The notes: generated from the letters alone by a model not told the origin. A stretch of 64,000 nt of DNA from Oxalobacter formigenes (GCA_023667225.1 JAMPAN010000004.1:18778-82777), one strand, 5' to 3'. Positions 1 to 10,060 are shown, counted from the stretch's first letter. A program made the numbers and translations.

Positions 1-1076
1 TGGAAGGCGCGGGCAAGCTCCTGGATGACGAGCTGCGGGAGGCTATGACAGGAAAGGGGCTGGGTACGCCGGCGACAAGGGCCGCTATCATTGAGGGGCT
101 GTTGACCGAGAAATACCTGTTGAGGGAGGGAAGGGAGCTGATGCCGACGCCCAAGGCGTTTCAGCTGATGACGCTGCTGCATGGGCTGGGGATTCAGGAA
201 CTGACCAAGCCCGAACTGACTGGCGAATGGGAATACAAGCTGGCCCGGATGGAAAAGGGGGAGATCAGCCGGGAAGCCTTTATGCAGGAAATTGCCGAGA
301 TGACAGAAGCGATTGTCCGGCGGGCCAGGGAGTATGACGAAGAGACGATTCCGGGGGACTATGCCACGCTTGCTTCACCCTGCCCGCAGTGCGGCCGCCA
401 GATCAGGGAAAATTACCGCCGTTTTGCCTGCACGCATTGCAGTTTTTCTATCAGCAAGACGCCGGGCAGCCGGCAGTTTGCGGTTGAGGAGGTGGAGGAA
501 TTGCTGCAAAAAGGCGAAATTGGCCCGCTTCAGGGGTTCCGTTCCAAGATGGGGCGGCCTTTTAACGCGATTCTCAAAATTGTCCGCGATGAGGAGGGAC
601 AGTATAAGCTGGAGTTTGATTTTGGCCAGCCGCGCGAGGAGGAAGGGGAGGCCGCTGTTGATTTCAGCGAAAAGACGGCATTGGGTGTGTGCCCGAAGTG
701 CGGGGGCGGCGTTTTTGAGCTGCCGTTGTCGTATGTTTGTGAAAAGTCGGTAACGAAGCCAAAGGCCTGCGATTTCCGCAGCGGAAGGATTATTCTCCAG
801 CAAGAGGTGGTTCCCGGTCAGATGACCAAGCTGCTCAAGGAGGGGACGACGGATTTGCTGCCCGGTTTTGTTTCCCGGCGGACACGCCGTCCTTTCAAGG
901 CTTACCTGGTGCTGGGAAAGAGCGGCAAGATTGAGTTTAAGTTTGAGGAAAAGAAAACGGCTTCTGCCGGGAAAGCAAAGGCGGAAGCTGCAGAGAAAGC
1001 GGCGGCAGGAAAGACTGCGGCAAAAAAACAGCCGGCTAAAAAGGCGGTGACGAGAAAAGCCCGTTCTGCTTCCTGA
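1..1076 (+). CDS. topB: DNA topoisomerase III, C-terminal part (5' end outside window)
   Basis: The reading frame is open from base 3 and its start lies upstream of the window. The first residues seen (EGAGKLLDDELREA, then GLGTPATRAAIIEGL) are a conserved type IA topoisomerase block that follows the catalytic region. They are followed by two Cys-rich C-terminal repeat modules (CPQCG...CTHC near base 390 and CPKCG...C near base 690), each ending in a GF.S...RPF motif. The tail is Lys/Ala-rich. This organisation fits the long TopB of Betaproteobacteria, which relaxes negative supercoils and decatenates replication intermediates. The active-site tyrosine would lie outside the window. Identity as TopB rather than TopA rests on the C-terminal repeat style and is good but not absolute. 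Confidence 0.85.
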   Translation, partial: EGAGKLLDDELREAMTGKGLGTPATRAAIIEGLLTEKYLLREGRELMPTPKAFQLMTLLHGLGIQELTKPELTGEWEYKLARMEKGEISREAFMQEIAEMTEAIVRRAREYDEETIPGDYATLASPCPQCGRQIRENYRRFACTHCSFSISKTPGSRQFAVEEVEELLQKGEIGPLQGFRSKMGRPFNAILKIVRDEEGQYKLEFDFGQPREEEGEAAVDFSEKTALGVCPKCGGGVFELPLSYVCEKSVTKPKACDFRSGRIILQQEVVPGQMTKLLKEGTTDLLPGFVSRRTRRPFKAYLVLGKSGKIEFKFEEKKTASAGKAKAEAAEKAAAGKTAAKKQPAKKAVTRKARSAS

Positions 1077-1669
1077 TACTTGAGCATACCCGCACCATAA
1101 GCCCTTTTATTGCGCGCGGGGCCAATAACCGCTTGCCGGGATGAGATGCGCTTTTGATTCCCGGCCGCGCTGTCCGCTTATCTTTAACCTTTCCGCCTTG
1201 CGGGGTTTGCTGAAAATCCCGGCTACGGCCTGAAAAGACTTAACCGTTGCCAGGCTGCCGCCGGATACCCATGCCCGTTGATGTTGTTTCAACAGTCAAT
1301 ACGCACCTTTTTCTTTTCTTCTGTCTTTTTTTGGCAACAGGGCGCGGGGCGCCGGATGGGGAAGGGAAGGAAGAGATGGCGCTTTTTAGGCAGGGCTGGC
1401 GTCCCTGCCCTTGCAGATACAGAAGAAATAACGGGTTTTCCCGGCGTTCCGATAAAACCGCTTTTTGCCTTTTCCGGGCAGGAAGCGGTTTTTTTTGTTT
1501 GGGGTTTTACCCCTTGTTTTCCTGCACTTCGCCGCAGGTTGGTGAGGTGTATTTTCGGGGGGTAGCTTCTGAAGGGGTCAGCTCGTTGCGCATGAGATTC
1601 TGCAATGTTTTCCGTACAGGGGATATGATGGTTTTTTCTATATACCGTCCCCATTTTATATTTTTCTAT
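1077..1669. other. Intergenic stretch, no supported gene
   Basis: About 590 bases between topB and the XRE regulator. Open frames here have no start signal, family likeness or coding character that I trust. The stretch contains a clear hairpin-T terminator (1454-1498). Around 1318-1342 there is a short segment resembling one in the decayed higB-like remnant near 3300 (both read FWQQ in one frame), so part may be another decayed accessory gene. Confidence 0.4.
1454..1498 (+). terminator. Rho-independent terminator
   Basis: AAAACCGCTT (1454-1463) pairs with AAGCGGTTTT (1483-1492) around a 19-base loop and is followed by a T run. It lies about 380 bases after topB on the same strand, so it could end topB transcription or that of a short unidentified transcript. 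Confidence 0.6.
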
Positions 1670-2080
1670 TCAGTGCATCGTTGAGTATTGTGCCGGTAAG
1701 GTTTCTGTCATGCTTTGCAGTTGGGAGATCAGCTGATTCCGGTTCTGTGTGGGTAATTGTTTCCAAAGCAAAAGTAACGCTGCCGTCTCCGCAAGCTCTG
1801 TTTGTGTCAAATGGCCAAATTCGAGAATTATCGTTGCAAGCTGGTCGTCTTCCGCAAACAGGTACGCCAACGGTACTTTCAATACTTTTGCCAGTCTGGA
1901 GGCTGTTTTCACATCCGGCTCATGGACGCCTTGTTCATACCGGTTGATTCGGGTGCTTGCCACAAATTCATCAATGCCCGCAGCAATTCCCAACCGTTTT
2001 TGAGACAGCCCTGCTTTTTGCCGGGCCTCTTTCAGGCGGCGGGAAAATATGTTTTTTGAAGCCTTGCTTTTCTGCGACAT
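1670..2080 (-). CDS. XRE-family helix-turn-helix transcriptional regulator
   Basis: A 136-residue protein. Residues about 12-70 form a Cro/C1-type HTH domain (RRLKEARQKAGLSQKRLGIA, then RINRYEQGVHEPD and LAKVLKVPLAYLF). The C-terminal half is a short helical region without a recognised enzymatic domain, so it is probably a dimerisation part. Strong inverted repeats lie directly upstream of its start (2103-2155), as expected for an autoregulated XRE repressor that may also control the divergent methyltransferase gene. Comparable XRE proteins occur in mobile elements; the surrounding gene debris supports an acquired origin. Its target beyond autoregulation is unknown. Confidence 0.85.
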   Translation of the reverse strand: MSQKSKASKNIFSRRLKEARQKAGLSQKRLGIAAGIDEFVASTRINRYEQGVHEPDVKTASRLAKVLKVPLAYLFAEDDQLATIILEFGHLTQTELAETAALLLLWKQLPTQNRNQLISQLQSMTETLPAQYSTMH

Positions 2081-2102
2081 CGTGGCTCACTTTCTGTAGC
2101 GT

Positions 2103-2155
2103 TACGATGTTCGTAGTTTTTTCTTGCTTCAAATACTACGTTTATCGTAGTATTT
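2103..2155. promoter_or_regulatory. Two palindromic operators for the XRE regulator
   Basis: Site 1 is TACGA-TGT-TCGTA (2103-2115). Site 2 is a perfect 10-bp inverted repeat, AAATACTACG-TTTAT-CGTAGTATTT (2131-2155). On the minus strand the half-site ACTACG recurs in both. They sit 23-75 bases upstream of the regulator start and 98-150 bases upstream of the divergent methyltransferase start, the usual place for operators that serve both genes. Binding itself is inferred. Confidence 0.65.
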
Positions 2156-2252
2156 GCTGGTGCCGTAAATGGCGGCGAAGGAATTTTGTCAAAACGACAG
2201 CCTCGAAGAGGGAAGGGATAACTGCGGGCTGAATTGCCTGCATAAAATAACA

Positions 2253-3008
2253 ATGATGATATATAGTGAAAAGTTTTATAAAAAACAAATGACTGGCTCG
2301 CGCCTGTCTGCTGGTGTTATCGTCCCAATTGTGATGGATATTTTTAAACCGGGCAGTGTCATAGATATTGGTTGCGGCACAGGAACCTGGTTATCAGTGT
2401 TTGAAGCGTATGGCTGCAAAATATTGGGTATGGATGGTGATTATGTAAACAGGAATATGCTGCATGTAAATCCGGATTTTTTTATTCCGGGAGATTTATC
2501 ACATGAGATTCATGCCAGTGAAAAATTTGATCTGGCCGTATCTCTGGAAGTTGCTGAACATTTGCCGGAAACAAGGGCAAAGTCGTTTGTAAAAGAATTG
2601 ACAAATTTGTCTTCTGTCGTGCTTTTTTCTGCCGCGATTCCGTTTCAGGGAGGAAAGAATCATGTCAATGAACAATGGCAGGACTATTGGGTAAAGTTGT
2701 TTAAGGCGCAGGGTTATTATGCTTTTGATGTAATCCGCCCAAAGATACAAGATGAGCAGCATGTTGCTGTATGGTATAAAAGCAATATGCTTATTTACTG
2801 TAATGAGGATGCTTTAAGCCGTTATCCGGAATTATTGCAGTACAAAAACAATGCAGAAAGTGATGCTTCTTTTAATATGGTTCATCCTGACCTATACCTG
2901 TGGCGTTCAGGCAAACGCAGGACGTATAAAAAGATAATTAATGCACTTGCTGTATTCAGCACGGTGTTGCTTCTGGCGCTGATGGGGGTCTTGTTTTGCC
3001 AGAGTTAA
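2253..3008 (+). CDS. SAM-dependent methyltransferase with C-terminal membrane anchor
   Basis: About 251 residues. Class I methyltransferase fold: motif I VIDIGCGTGTW (about residue 38), an acidic end of strand 2 (LGMDGDY), and LAVSLEVAEHLPE as motif II/III. The last ~24 residues form a hydrophobic helix (IINALAVFSTVLLLALMGVL) after a basic stretch, so the enzyme is probably tail-anchored to the membrane with the catalytic domain in the cytoplasm. Two adjacent ATGs (2253, 2256) begin the best-fitting N-terminus; neither has a strong Shine-Dalgarno sequence. The gene is visibly more AT-rich than its neighbours, a sign of horizontal transfer. The substrate is unknown; a glycolipid or sugar methylation role would be only a guess. 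Confidence 0.75.
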   Translation: MMIYSEKFYKKQMTGSRLSAGVIVPIVMDIFKPGSVIDIGCGTGTWLSVFEAYGCKILGMDGDYVNRNMLHVNPDFFIPGDLSHEIHASEKFDLAVSLEVAEHLPETRAKSFVKELTNLSSVVLFSAAIPFQGGKNHVNEQWQDYWVKLFKAQGYYAFDVIRPKIQDEQHVAVWYKSNMLIYCNEDALSRYPELLQYKNNAESDASFNMVHPDLYLWRSGKRRTYKKIINALAVFSTVLLLALMGVLFCQS

Positions 3009-3089
3009 AAAGTATTTTCATCATGGATTCTTTTTCTTGGTATGCTGCCGCATACTCACTGAAATGGCGGCCGGATTTTGAGCCGGGAG

Positions 3090-3113
3090 TGCCAAAATCC
3101 GTTGGCATTTTTT
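3090..3113 (+). terminator. Terminator after the methyltransferase
   Basis: TGCCAA (3090-3095) pairs with TTGGCA (3102-3107) and is followed by six T. It lies 80 bases downstream of the methyltransferase stop on the same strand. The short stem makes it modest in strength. Confidence 0.5.
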
Positions 3114-3289
3114 GTTTGTTTTTCATTGGAAGCGGCTGCCCCATAAAATCTGCGCTTTGTTAACGTCCGCACGCTTTTGACTCTGCTTTGTGACGCAGAC
3201 GCCCGTTGTATTCCATGCTGCCTTGTCAATTTTGTTCATACATGTCCTTTCAGGAAGGTACCGGCGATACGTAACGGCCGCTGGAGGTG

Positions 3290-3372
3290 CGCTTGTCTGT
3301 CTCTTTTTGGCAACAGGAACGGGCGTGGCGCGTAATGTTCACATAGCCGATTACCACCAGGGAGGGGAATAA
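3290..3372 (+). pseudogene. Decayed HigB-like toxin, C-terminal remnant
   Basis: One frame reads RLSVSFWQQERAWR (3290-3331) and a shifted frame then reads NVHIADYHQGGE and stops (3334-3372). Together they resemble the end of RelE/HigB-family host-inhibition toxins, which typically finish with a W..G.A..VEIVDYH pattern. A frameshift between the two halves and no recognisable N-terminus mean it is not functional. It lies one base before a HigA-like start, the normal higB-higA order and spacing. The assignment is by pattern recognition and rests on a short segment. Confidence 0.45.
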
Positions 3373-3373
3373 C

Positions 3374-3504
3374 ATGAGCAAACAAACCAACGGAATGCAC
3401 CCCATCCATTCGGACGAAATATTCCGCGAAGAATTATGATGCCGCTTGCGCTGGATTAGGCCTTGCCTGTGCTGCCGCCCCGGATGAACGGTATCGCATT
3501 GAAC
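3374..3504 (+). pseudogene. Decayed HigA-type antitoxin, N-terminal remnant
   Basis: ATG at 3374 is preceded by a strong ribosome-binding site (GGGAGGGG). The frame reads MSKQTNGMHPIHSDEIFREEL and stops at TGA. A shifted frame continues MPLALD, stop, ALPVLPPRMNGIALN. Family knowledge: intact HigA antitoxins begin with an M.PIHPGEILREE(F/L)-MPLGLS-ANALA...VPA.RIN pattern, which these pieces follow closely apart from one frameshift and one stop. The HTH core and C-terminus are missing where the sequence runs into the antisense broken AlbA_2 gene. It is a dead remnant of a toxin-antitoxin pair. Confidence 0.6.
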
Positions 3505-4085
3505 TACGCTTTGGATGAGCGGGATTTTCTGCCAGGCGCACGGGACGGCCGGCAGGTAAAGGTGCAGGGGTTTTGGCCGGGCATGATCAGTCCGCCGCAG
3601 CTGAGCGTGTCGATATGCGTGCCGGAAATAGTTTTTTGCGATTGTATGCCGAAGGGTTGATTCCGCAGCATGGCCATGACTTTCTGCGGGGCGGCGCGCT
3701 GGTTTCCGCTGTCTATACGGGTGAAGGTATTTTCCGGTTTGCCGAAACAGACAGGTTTTGTGTCGCACGGCGGGAGGTGGGAAGCAAGGATATTTTTGCC
3801 GCCGATTTCGTAGCGGCGGGGAGTGGCAAACAGGGGGATGTTGAATTTTCCGGAGCGCAGCGCGCTGAAGAAATCCTGTTTGGGTTTTTCGATGTTGCCT
3901 GTGCCGGTAATTTCAAATGCCCGGCCTGATTGCCTGATGCCAAGCACAATCTATCCGCCAGGGCAGTTTGAAAAAGCGCTGACGGTTTCCCAAATATTTT
4001 TGGGCAGGCCGGATTTGGCTGTCTTGACTTCGAAGTTGTTCCATTCGACGCTGCGCAGTTTCCTGGGAAGTTCCTCTTTTGTCAT
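3504..4085 (-). pseudogene. Broken AlbA_2/Schlafen-type DNA-binding protein gene
   Basis: From ATG 4085 the frame reads MTKEELPRKLRSVEWNNFEV, then WETVSAFSNCPGG, and meets an in-frame TAG (3951-3953). The same frame continues with IVLGIRQSGRAFEITG and later FTRIDSGNQRAA and SQKTISGTHIDTL. This is the AlbA_2 (Schlafen-like, RecG-related) pattern in which FANC.GG-.I.LGI is normally continuous, so a single codon change at the GG-stop-IVLGI position explains the break. The C-terminal helicase/HTH parts common in this family are absent, so the 3' end is also lost. Proteins of this family often occur in defence or mobile regions; function here is lost unless the stop is suppressed. Confidence 0.65.
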
Positions 4086-4119
4086 GCGCGGCGGTGGTAT
4101 CATGGCGGTACTGCTTTCC

Positions 4120-7100
4120 CTATTGGGGCGAAGAGGCCGGACGCCCGCCTGTGCGGGGGAGGGCTTCGTCTTCGGTGTCGGCCAGCGGCTCGAAGATGGC
4201 TTGCAGGTCTTCCGGGGTGATTTGCACGCCCTGGACTTCGCCGGTGGAGAGGATGGCGCCGGCAAGATCCGCTTTTTTGTGCTGCAATTCCTGGATTTTT
4301 TCTTCGAGGGTGCCGCGGGCAATGAGTTTATAGACGAAGACGGGTTTGTCTTGCCCGATGCGCCAGGCGCGGTCGGTGGCCTGGTTTTCCACGGCGGGGT
4401 TCCACCAGGGGTCGTAGTGGATGACGGTGTCTGCCGCTGTGAGGTTGAGCCCCACGCCGCCGGCTTTTAGGCTGATGAGAAAAAGCGGTACTTTGCCTTC
4501 CTGGAAGGCGCAGATGGCGCCTGCCCTGTCGGTGGTGTCGCCGGTCAAGACGGTGTAGGGGATGTTTCTGGCCTTGAGTTCGGTTTCGATTAAGGCCAGC
4601 ATGCTGGTGAATTGGGAGAAGATGAGGATGCGCCGTTTTTCGAGCATCAGTTCATCGACCATTTCCATTAAGGCGGCCAGTTTGGCGGAGGCGGCGGCTT
4701 TGCGGTTGGCGCCGCCGCGCAAAAGGCGGGGATCGCAGCAGACCTGGCGCAGTTTCAGGAGGGCGTCCAGGATCATGATCTGGCTTTTTGTCACGCCTTT
4801 TTTGGCGATTTCGTCCCGTATTTTTTTGTCCATGGACAGACGGACGGTTTCATAGATGTCGCGCTGGATGGAGGTTAAGTCCACATGGCGGATCATTTCG
4901 GTTTTTGGCGGCAGCTCGTTGGCGACTTTGTCTTTGGTGCGCCGCAACAGGAAGGGACGGATGCGCCGTGTCAGCAGGGCTTTGCGGTTGTCGTCGGCCA
5001 GTTTTTCGATGGGGTGGCGAAATTCGCTGTTGAAGATTTTTTCGTTGCCCAGGAGGCCGGGCAGCAGGAAATGGAATTGTGACCAGAGTTCGCCCAGGTG
5101 GTTTTCCAGCGGGGTGCCGGTGAGGCACAGGCGGTGGCGGGCGCGCAGGGTGGTGGCGATTTGCGCGGCCTTGGAACGGATGTTTTTGATGTACTGGGAT
5201 TCATCCAGGATGAGCAGGTGGTATTCATGCTCCTGGAGGGCTTGTTCGTCCCTGGGCAGGAGGGCGTAGGTGGTGAGCACCAGGTCGTATTGTTCGATGT
5301 GACCGAAGAGTTTCATGCGGTCTTTGCCTTGCAGGAGCAGGACTTTGAGTTCCGGCGCAAAGCGGGCGGCTTCTTCCTGCCAGCTGCTCATGAGGCTGGT
5401 GGGGGCAACAACGAGCGCGGGTTTGGTGAGGCGGCCCGCTTCTTTTTCCAGCAGGATGTGCGAGATGGTCTGGAGGGTTTTGCCCAGCCCCATGTCGTCG
5501 GCCAGGATGCCGGCTAACCCGTATTCCCGCAGGAACTGCATCCAGGAGAGGCCTTCGATTTGGTAGTCGCGAAGGAAAGCGCGAAGGGTTTTGGGCGGCG
5601 TGACTTTGGCAACTCCGTCAAATTCGGCCAGCCGTGCGCCCATTTCGAGCAGGCGAGAGCCGTTTAGCCAGTGAAGGGGCAGTTCCCTGGTGAGTTCGGC
5701 CAGGCGGGGCGAATCCAGTGTATGCAGGCGGATGGCGGCTTCGTTTCCGGTGCGCCCGGCAAAGTACAGTTCGCCCAGGGTGCGCAGGATGGGTTTGATT
5801 CTTCCCCAGGGGAGCGCTACCCGCACTCCGCCGGGCAGGACGGTCAAGAAGGCTTCTTCATCCGGTTTTTCGGCCAGTTTTTGGGGGTCGAATTCTTCGG
5901 GTGCGGTGCGGATTAAGGCAACCAGAAGCGGCAGGAGGGAGATGCGTTTTTTGTTGACGACGATGCCCAGTTCCAGGCTGAACCAGTCTTTTGCCGCTTC
6001 TTTTTTATCTTCGCTGATGCTGGCGTACCAGTCTTCGATTTCGGCGATGTCGTAGCGGTATTCCGGCATTTTTTCGGTTTTCCAGCCCTGTTTTTCCAGT
6101 TCGGGCAGGATGGCGGAGGTAAAGCGTATCCAGTCTGCCTGCGAGGGAAGGTAAAGGGTTTCCGGTGTCTGGTGCGGGTGGGCAGGTGTTGTTTTCCGGA
6201 TGAAGCCGGCGCCGGTCAAGGTATTGAAGAAGGCGGTTTCTTTTTTGGTGTCGCGCTCGATTTGTTCAACGCCGGCGCCGTGCAGGCGCATGACGGGAAC
6301 GGGCGAGCCGTGAAAGACTTGCTGCCCGTCGTAGTCAAAGAGGAGCTGGATGTAGTCGTTCCAGACAGGCTGGGCGGTTTCTCCCGCTATCCGGTGGGCA
6401 ATGCTGCCCAGCCGCAAGACGGGAACGGGGCTGATATCGGTGCGCACGGTTTTCCTGACGGGTTCCGGCGGCGGGATGAGGCCAGCCAGGCCCTGCACGA
6501 GCAAAAGGCGCGATACGGCGGCTTTGTCTCTGGCGGGGACGGGCGGGGCCTGGGCAATGAGTTCCTGCACATCCCTGGCGGCCATGCCGGTGCTGCCGCC
6601 GGGCAGGAGGAGTTCGCCGCAGGTGAGGTTATCCATGTACCAGGGCGGATCAGTAGGCAGGATGTAGTCGATACGTTGTTTTCTTGCCCTTTTCCGGTTT
6701 TCCGTTTCTTCCGGCAGCGGTGCAAATTCCCAGGCCAGGCGGAGGGTCTGGCCGGTTTCCTGCCAGATCAGGCGGGCTTCTCTTGCCGGAGCGGCGCGCA
6801 GGGGAAAGATGAGGCCTTTGCCGATGTGGTCTATGGCGTTGGTCCACATCAGCTGTTTGCGGTCGATCAGGATGCGCAAGAGCTGCGCGCCGATCGGCCC
6901 GCGCGGTTCGGCCAGGTGTTGTCCGGGCAGGCTGTTGCCGCCCCGCATGGCGATAAAAAGCCGGATGGAATCGCTGTCTTCCGGCCGGAGGTAGTGAGGC
7001 GGATCGGCTAAAAGTGCCTGGGGATCGGCGATGGCGGCAGCGGTGATTTGGCCGCCGGGTTTGCAGCGCGCACGGCATATACCGAGGAAGGTGCGCTTGT

Positions 7101-7530
7101 CGGAAGCATCCGGTGAGAGGAGGTAGAGCAGTTTTTCATCGGGTTCTTCCGGTTGTTCGGCCAGGCCGGCTGGCGCTGCCTGGCCGAAGAGGGCTCCTTT
7201 GACGCGTTGCAGCCAGGAGGCCACAGGGGCGGAAACGGCCTGGGCGGTTGTTTTTTTCCGGCGCAGGACGGTGAGCAGCACGGCGGCGACATGCTGGCAG
7301 TTGGTGTGGGCTTCGCAGGTGCAGGTGCCCTGGAAAAGCAGGCCGCGGACGGTGGATTTCAGGAAGATGTTTTGCTGGAATATCTGGTTTCCAGGACCCC
7401 TGACTTGTGAACGGATGAGGTTGGCGGCCAGCTGGATTTGTTTGACCTGGTCTGCGCGCGCGCTTTGTTCGCCTGCCTGGTAGGCGGCTTTGTCAAATTG
7501 TTTCTGGATATCTTCCTGGGTGAAGTTCAT
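4120..7530 (-). CDS. SNF2-family DEAD-box ATPase with SWIM zinc finger
   Basis: About 1136 residues from ATG 7530 ([18 protein letters not shown]); an upstream extension in frame overlaps the divergent tex promoter and is not credible. Residues ~70-80 hold the SWIM motif (CTC...NCQH). A long middle region follows. The SNF2 ATPase begins near residue 650 ([20 protein letters not shown]), with Walker A DDMGLGKT near 680 and a DEAH-box variant DESQ near 776. The helicase C lobe ends with [11 protein letters not shown] near 1053. Family members (RapA/HepA relatives) translocate on double-stranded DNA and probably remodel nucleoprotein or transcription complexes. Here it stands alone, divergent from tex by 169 bases. 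The domain call is secure; the cellular role is not known. Confidence 0.93.
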   Translation of the reverse strand: MNFTQEDIQKQFDKAAYQAGEQSARADQVKQIQLAANLIRSQVRGPGNQIFQQNIFLKSTVRGLLFQGTCTCEAHTNCQHVAAVLLTVLRRKKTTAQAVSAPVASWLQRVKGALFGQAAPAGLAEQPEEPDEKLLYLLSPDASDKRTFLGICRARCKPGGQITAAAIADPQALLADPPHYLRPEDSDSIRLFIAMRGGNSLPGQHLAEPRGPIGAQLLRILIDRKQLMWTNAIDHIGKGLIFPLRAAPAREARLIWQETGQTLRLAWEFAPLPEETENRKRARKQRIDYILPTDPPWYMDNLTCGELLLPGGSTGMAARDVQELIAQAPPVPARDKAAVSRLLLVQGLAGLIPPPEPVRKTVRTDISPVPVLRLGSIAHRIAGETAQPVWNDYIQLLFDYDGQQVFHGSPVPVMRLHGAGVEQIERDTKKETAFFNTLTGAGFIRKTTPAHPHQTPETLYLPSQADWIRFTSAILPELEKQGWKTEKMPEYRYDIAEIEDWYASISEDKKEAAKDWFSLELGIVVNKKRISLLPLLVALIRTAPEEFDPQKLAEKPDEEAFLTVLPGGVRVALPWGRIKPILRTLGELYFAGRTGNEAAIRLHTLDSPRLAELTRELPLHWLNGSRLLEMGARLAEFDGVAKVTPPKTLRAFLRDYQIEGLSWMQFLREYGLAGILADDMGLGKTLQTISHILLEKEAGRLTKPALVVAPTSLMSSWQEEAARFAPELKVLLLQGKDRMKLFGHIEQYDLVLTTYALLPRDEQALQEHEYHLLILDESQYIKNIRSKAAQIATTLRARHRLCLTGTPLENHLGELWSQFHFLLPGLLGNEKIFNSEFRHPIEKLADDNRKALLTRRIRPFLLRRTKDKVANELPPKTEMIRHVDLTSIQRDIYETVRLSMDKKIRDEIAKKGVTKSQIMILDALLKLRQVCCDPRLLRGGANRKAAASAKLAALMEMVDELMLEKRRILIFSQFTSMLALIETELKARNIPYTVLTGDTTDRAGAICAFQEGKVPLFLISLKAGGVGLNLTAADTVIHYDPWWNPAVENQATDRAWRIGQDKPVFVYKLIARGTLEEKIQELQHKKADLAGAILSTGEVQGVQITPEDLQAIFEPLADTEDEALPRTGGRPASSPQ

Positions 7531-7699
7531 ACGGGTGCTGCGTTTTTGGCGCCGGGTTTTCTTCTCAAGTAAAAATATTATCGGCCATAAATGCCAAAAA
7601 GGGGAGAGCGTTTCCTTTGGGGGAAGCCTGCGGCCGGCAGGGCTGGAAAATTTTGCCGGATTCCGTATCATGGCGCTTTTCTTTTTAATTTGCCTACTT

Positions 7700-10060
7700 A
7701 TGTTGCCTTCTATTGAACAACGGATTGCCGCTTTGCTGGCGGTGAATGTCAAGCAGGTTGAAGCGGCGGCAGCGCTCCTTGACGGGGGCGCGACGGTGCC
7801 GTTTATTGCCCGTTACCGCAAGGAGGTAACGGGCGGCCTGGATGATGCGATGCTCCGCACGCTGGAAGAACGCCTGTCTTATCTGCGGGAGCTGGAAGAG
7901 CGGCGGGCGGCGATATTGAAAAGTATTGCCGGACAGGGAAAGCTGACGCCGGCGTTAAAGGCGGCGGTGCAGATGGCAGAAGACAGGGTGACGCTGGAGG
8001 ATTTGTATTTGCCTTACCGGCCGAAGCGCCGGACAAAAGCGCAGATAGCGGTGGAGGCGGGGCTTTTGCCGCTGGCCGAGGCGCTTTTGTCTGATCCGAT
8101 GCTGGCACCGGAAACGGAGGCGGCCAAGTATGTGCGCACGGCGTTTTCAACGGAGAATAGCGATAATCCCGGTGTGCCTGACGCGGCGGCAGCGCTGGAG
8201 GGCGCGCGCCAGATTCTGATGGAGCGCTTTGCGGAGGAGGCTTCGCTGCTTGGGGATTTGCGCGCTTATTTGTATGCGCATGGCGTGCTCCAGTCGGGTG
8301 CGGCGGAAGGCAAGGAAGAGGAGGGTATCCGCTTTTCGGATTATTTTGATTATGAGGAGCCGTTGGCGGCGATCCCTTCGCATCGGGCACTGGCGCTTTT
8401 CAGGGGACGCCGCGAGGGGTTTTTGGCGGTTCGCCTGAGGCTGGATTCGGAGGCAGAGCGACCGAAGTGGGATGCGCCGTTTAATCCCTGCGAGAGCCGC
8501 ATTGCGGCCTGTTTCGGCATTGCCAACAAGGGGCGTCCGGCTGACCGCTGGCTGACGGATACGGTGCGCTGGGCGTGGAGGGTGCGGATTTTTACGCATC
8601 TGGAGGGCGGGCTGATGAATGCGCTGCGCGAGAAGGCCGAAACGGAGGCGATGGAGATTTTTGCGCAGAATCTGAAGGCGCTGCTTTTGGCTGCGCCTGC
8701 CGGGCACCGTGTGACGATGGGGCTGGACCCTGGCTTGCGCACGGGCGTGAAGGTGGCGGTGGTGGATGAGACGGGCAAGGTGCTGGATACGGCAACGGTT
8801 TATCCGCACCCGCCGAAGAGTGACTGGCAGGGGGCGCTGGGTACGCTAAAGAAGATGGCCGCACAGTATGGCGTGAGCCTGATTGCGGTGGGAAACGGCA
8901 CGGCTTCGCGGGAGACGGATAAGCTGGCGCAGGCGCTTCTTGGCTGTTTTTCCGGCAGGCAGATGGCGAAGGTGATGGTTTCGGAGGCGGGGGCTTCGGT
9001 TTATTCTGCTTCGGCATACGCTTCGGAGGAGCTGCCGGAGCTGGATGTGACGCTGCGCGGGGCGGTTTCGATTGCGCGGCGTTTGCAGGACCCGCTGGCA
9101 GAGCTGGTGAAGATTGATCCCCGCTCTATCGGGGTGGGGCAGTATCAGCATGATGTGTCGCAGCCGGGGCTGGCGAGAACGCTGGATGCGGTGGTGGAGG
9201 ATTGCGTGAATGCGGTGGGGGTGGATGTGAATACGGCTTCTGTGCCGCTTCTGGCGCGGGTTTCCGGCATCGGGCAGACGGTGGCGGGCAATATTGTGGC
9301 TTATCGCGATTTGCACGGCCGTTTTGCTTCCCGCGAGGCGTTGAAGGCGGTTCCGCGCCTGGGGGAGAAGACGTTTGAGCAGGCTGCCGGTTTTTTGCGC
9401 ATTCCGGGCGGGGATAATCCGCTGGATGCTTCGGCGGTGCATCCGGAATCGTATCCGGTGGTGGAAAGGATTCTGGCGGATGTGAAGAAGGGGATTGGCG
9501 CGGTAATTGGGGATACGGCGCTTTTGAGTTCGCTTTTGCCGGAAAGGTATGCCGATGATCGTTTTGGTGTGCCGACGGTGACGGATATTCTGGCGGAGCT
9601 GGAAAAGCCGGGCCGCGACCCCCGTCCGGCTTTTGTGAGCGCTGCCTTCAAGGAAGGGGTGGAGACGATAGATGACCTTGAGCCGGATATGGTGCTGGAA
9701 GGGACGGTGACGAATGTGACGGCGTTTGGCGCGTTTGTGGATATTGGCGTGCATCAGGACGGGCTGGTGCATATTTCTGCCTTGTCTGACCGTTTTGTGA
9801 AGAACCCGCACCAGGTGGTGAGCGCCGGGCAGATTGTGAAGGTGAAGGTGATGGAGGTGGATAAAAAGCGCAGCCGGATTGCGCTTTCGATGCGGCTTTC
9901 CGACAGCGCTGCTGCCAGGGCAGGGGAAAGGGGCGCACGGGGCGGATCTGCGAAGGAAGGGGAAAATATGCGCAAAACGCATAAAAATATGCGAAATACG
10001 CATAAACCGGAGGCGGCAACGGCGATGGCGGATGCGTTTGCCCGCCTGAAGCGGCAGTGA
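7700..10060 (+). CDS. tex: Tex, S1-domain RNA-binding transcription accessory protein
   Basis: 786 residues from ATG 7700 ([20 protein letters not shown]), closely following the E. coli Tex pattern: [17 protein letters not shown] near residue 33, a YqgF/RNase H-like domain ([17 protein letters not shown]), a helix-hairpin-helix block ([15 protein letters not shown]), [13 protein letters not shown], and a C-terminal S1 domain ([20 protein letters not shown]). Tex binds RNA and affects transcription and ribosome-associated processes. An ATG at 7670 would add ten hydrophobic residues and is less likely. The linker before the conserved [11 protein letters not shown] ending carries two ATGCGT-type palindromes inserted in frame, encoding [14 protein letters not shown]. 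Confidence 0.95.
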   Translation: MLPSIEQRIAALLAVNVKQVEAAAALLDGGATVPFIARYRKEVTGGLDDAMLRTLEERLSYLRELEERRAAILKSIAGQGKLTPALKAAVQMAEDRVTLEDLYLPYRPKRRTKAQIAVEAGLLPLAEALLSDPMLAPETEAAKYVRTAFSTENSDNPGVPDAAAALEGARQILMERFAEEASLLGDLRAYLYAHGVLQSGAAEGKEEEGIRFSDYFDYEEPLAAIPSHRALALFRGRREGFLAVRLRLDSEAERPKWDAPFNPCESRIAACFGIANKGRPADRWLTDTVRWAWRVRIFTHLEGGLMNALREKAETEAMEIFAQNLKALLLAAPAGHRVTMGLDPGLRTGVKVAVVDETGKVLDTATVYPHPPKSDWQGALGTLKKMAAQYGVSLIAVGNGTASRETDKLAQALLGCFSGRQMAKVMVSEAGASVYSASAYASEELPELDVTLRGAVSIARRLQDPLAELVKIDPRSIGVGQYQHDVSQPGLARTLDAVVEDCVNAVGVDVNTASVPLLARVSGIGQTVAGNIVAYRDLHGRFASREALKAVPRLGEKTFEQAAGFLRIPGGDNPLDASAVHPESYPVVERILADVKKGIGAVIGDTALLSSLLPERYADDRFGVPTVTDILAELEKPGRDPRPAFVSAAFKEGVETIDDLEPDMVLEGTVTNVTAFGAFVDIGVHQDGLVHISALSDRFVKNPHQVVSAGQIVKVKVMEVDKKRSRIALSMRLSDSAAARAGERGARGGSAKEGENMRKTHKNMRNTHKPEAATAMADAFARLKRQ
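9968..10003. repeat. Two ATGCGTNNNACGCAT-type palindromes inside tex
   Basis: ATGCGCAAAACGCAT (9968-9982) and ATGCGAAATACGCAT (9989-10003), each one mismatch from the perfect palindrome, separated by six bases. They lie in frame in the variable C-terminal linker of tex. Confidence 0.7.

Noticed and set aside
7531..7752. In-frame N-terminal extension of the SNF2 gene (74 residues)
   Set aside because: It overlaps the tex promoter and the first tex codons and has no family likeness; ATG 7530 gives the natural SWIM-protein start.
8846..10003. Long minus-strand open frame (385 codons) opposite tex
   Set aside because: His/Arg/Pro-rich translation typical of antisense to a GC-rich gene; the plus strand is clearly Tex.
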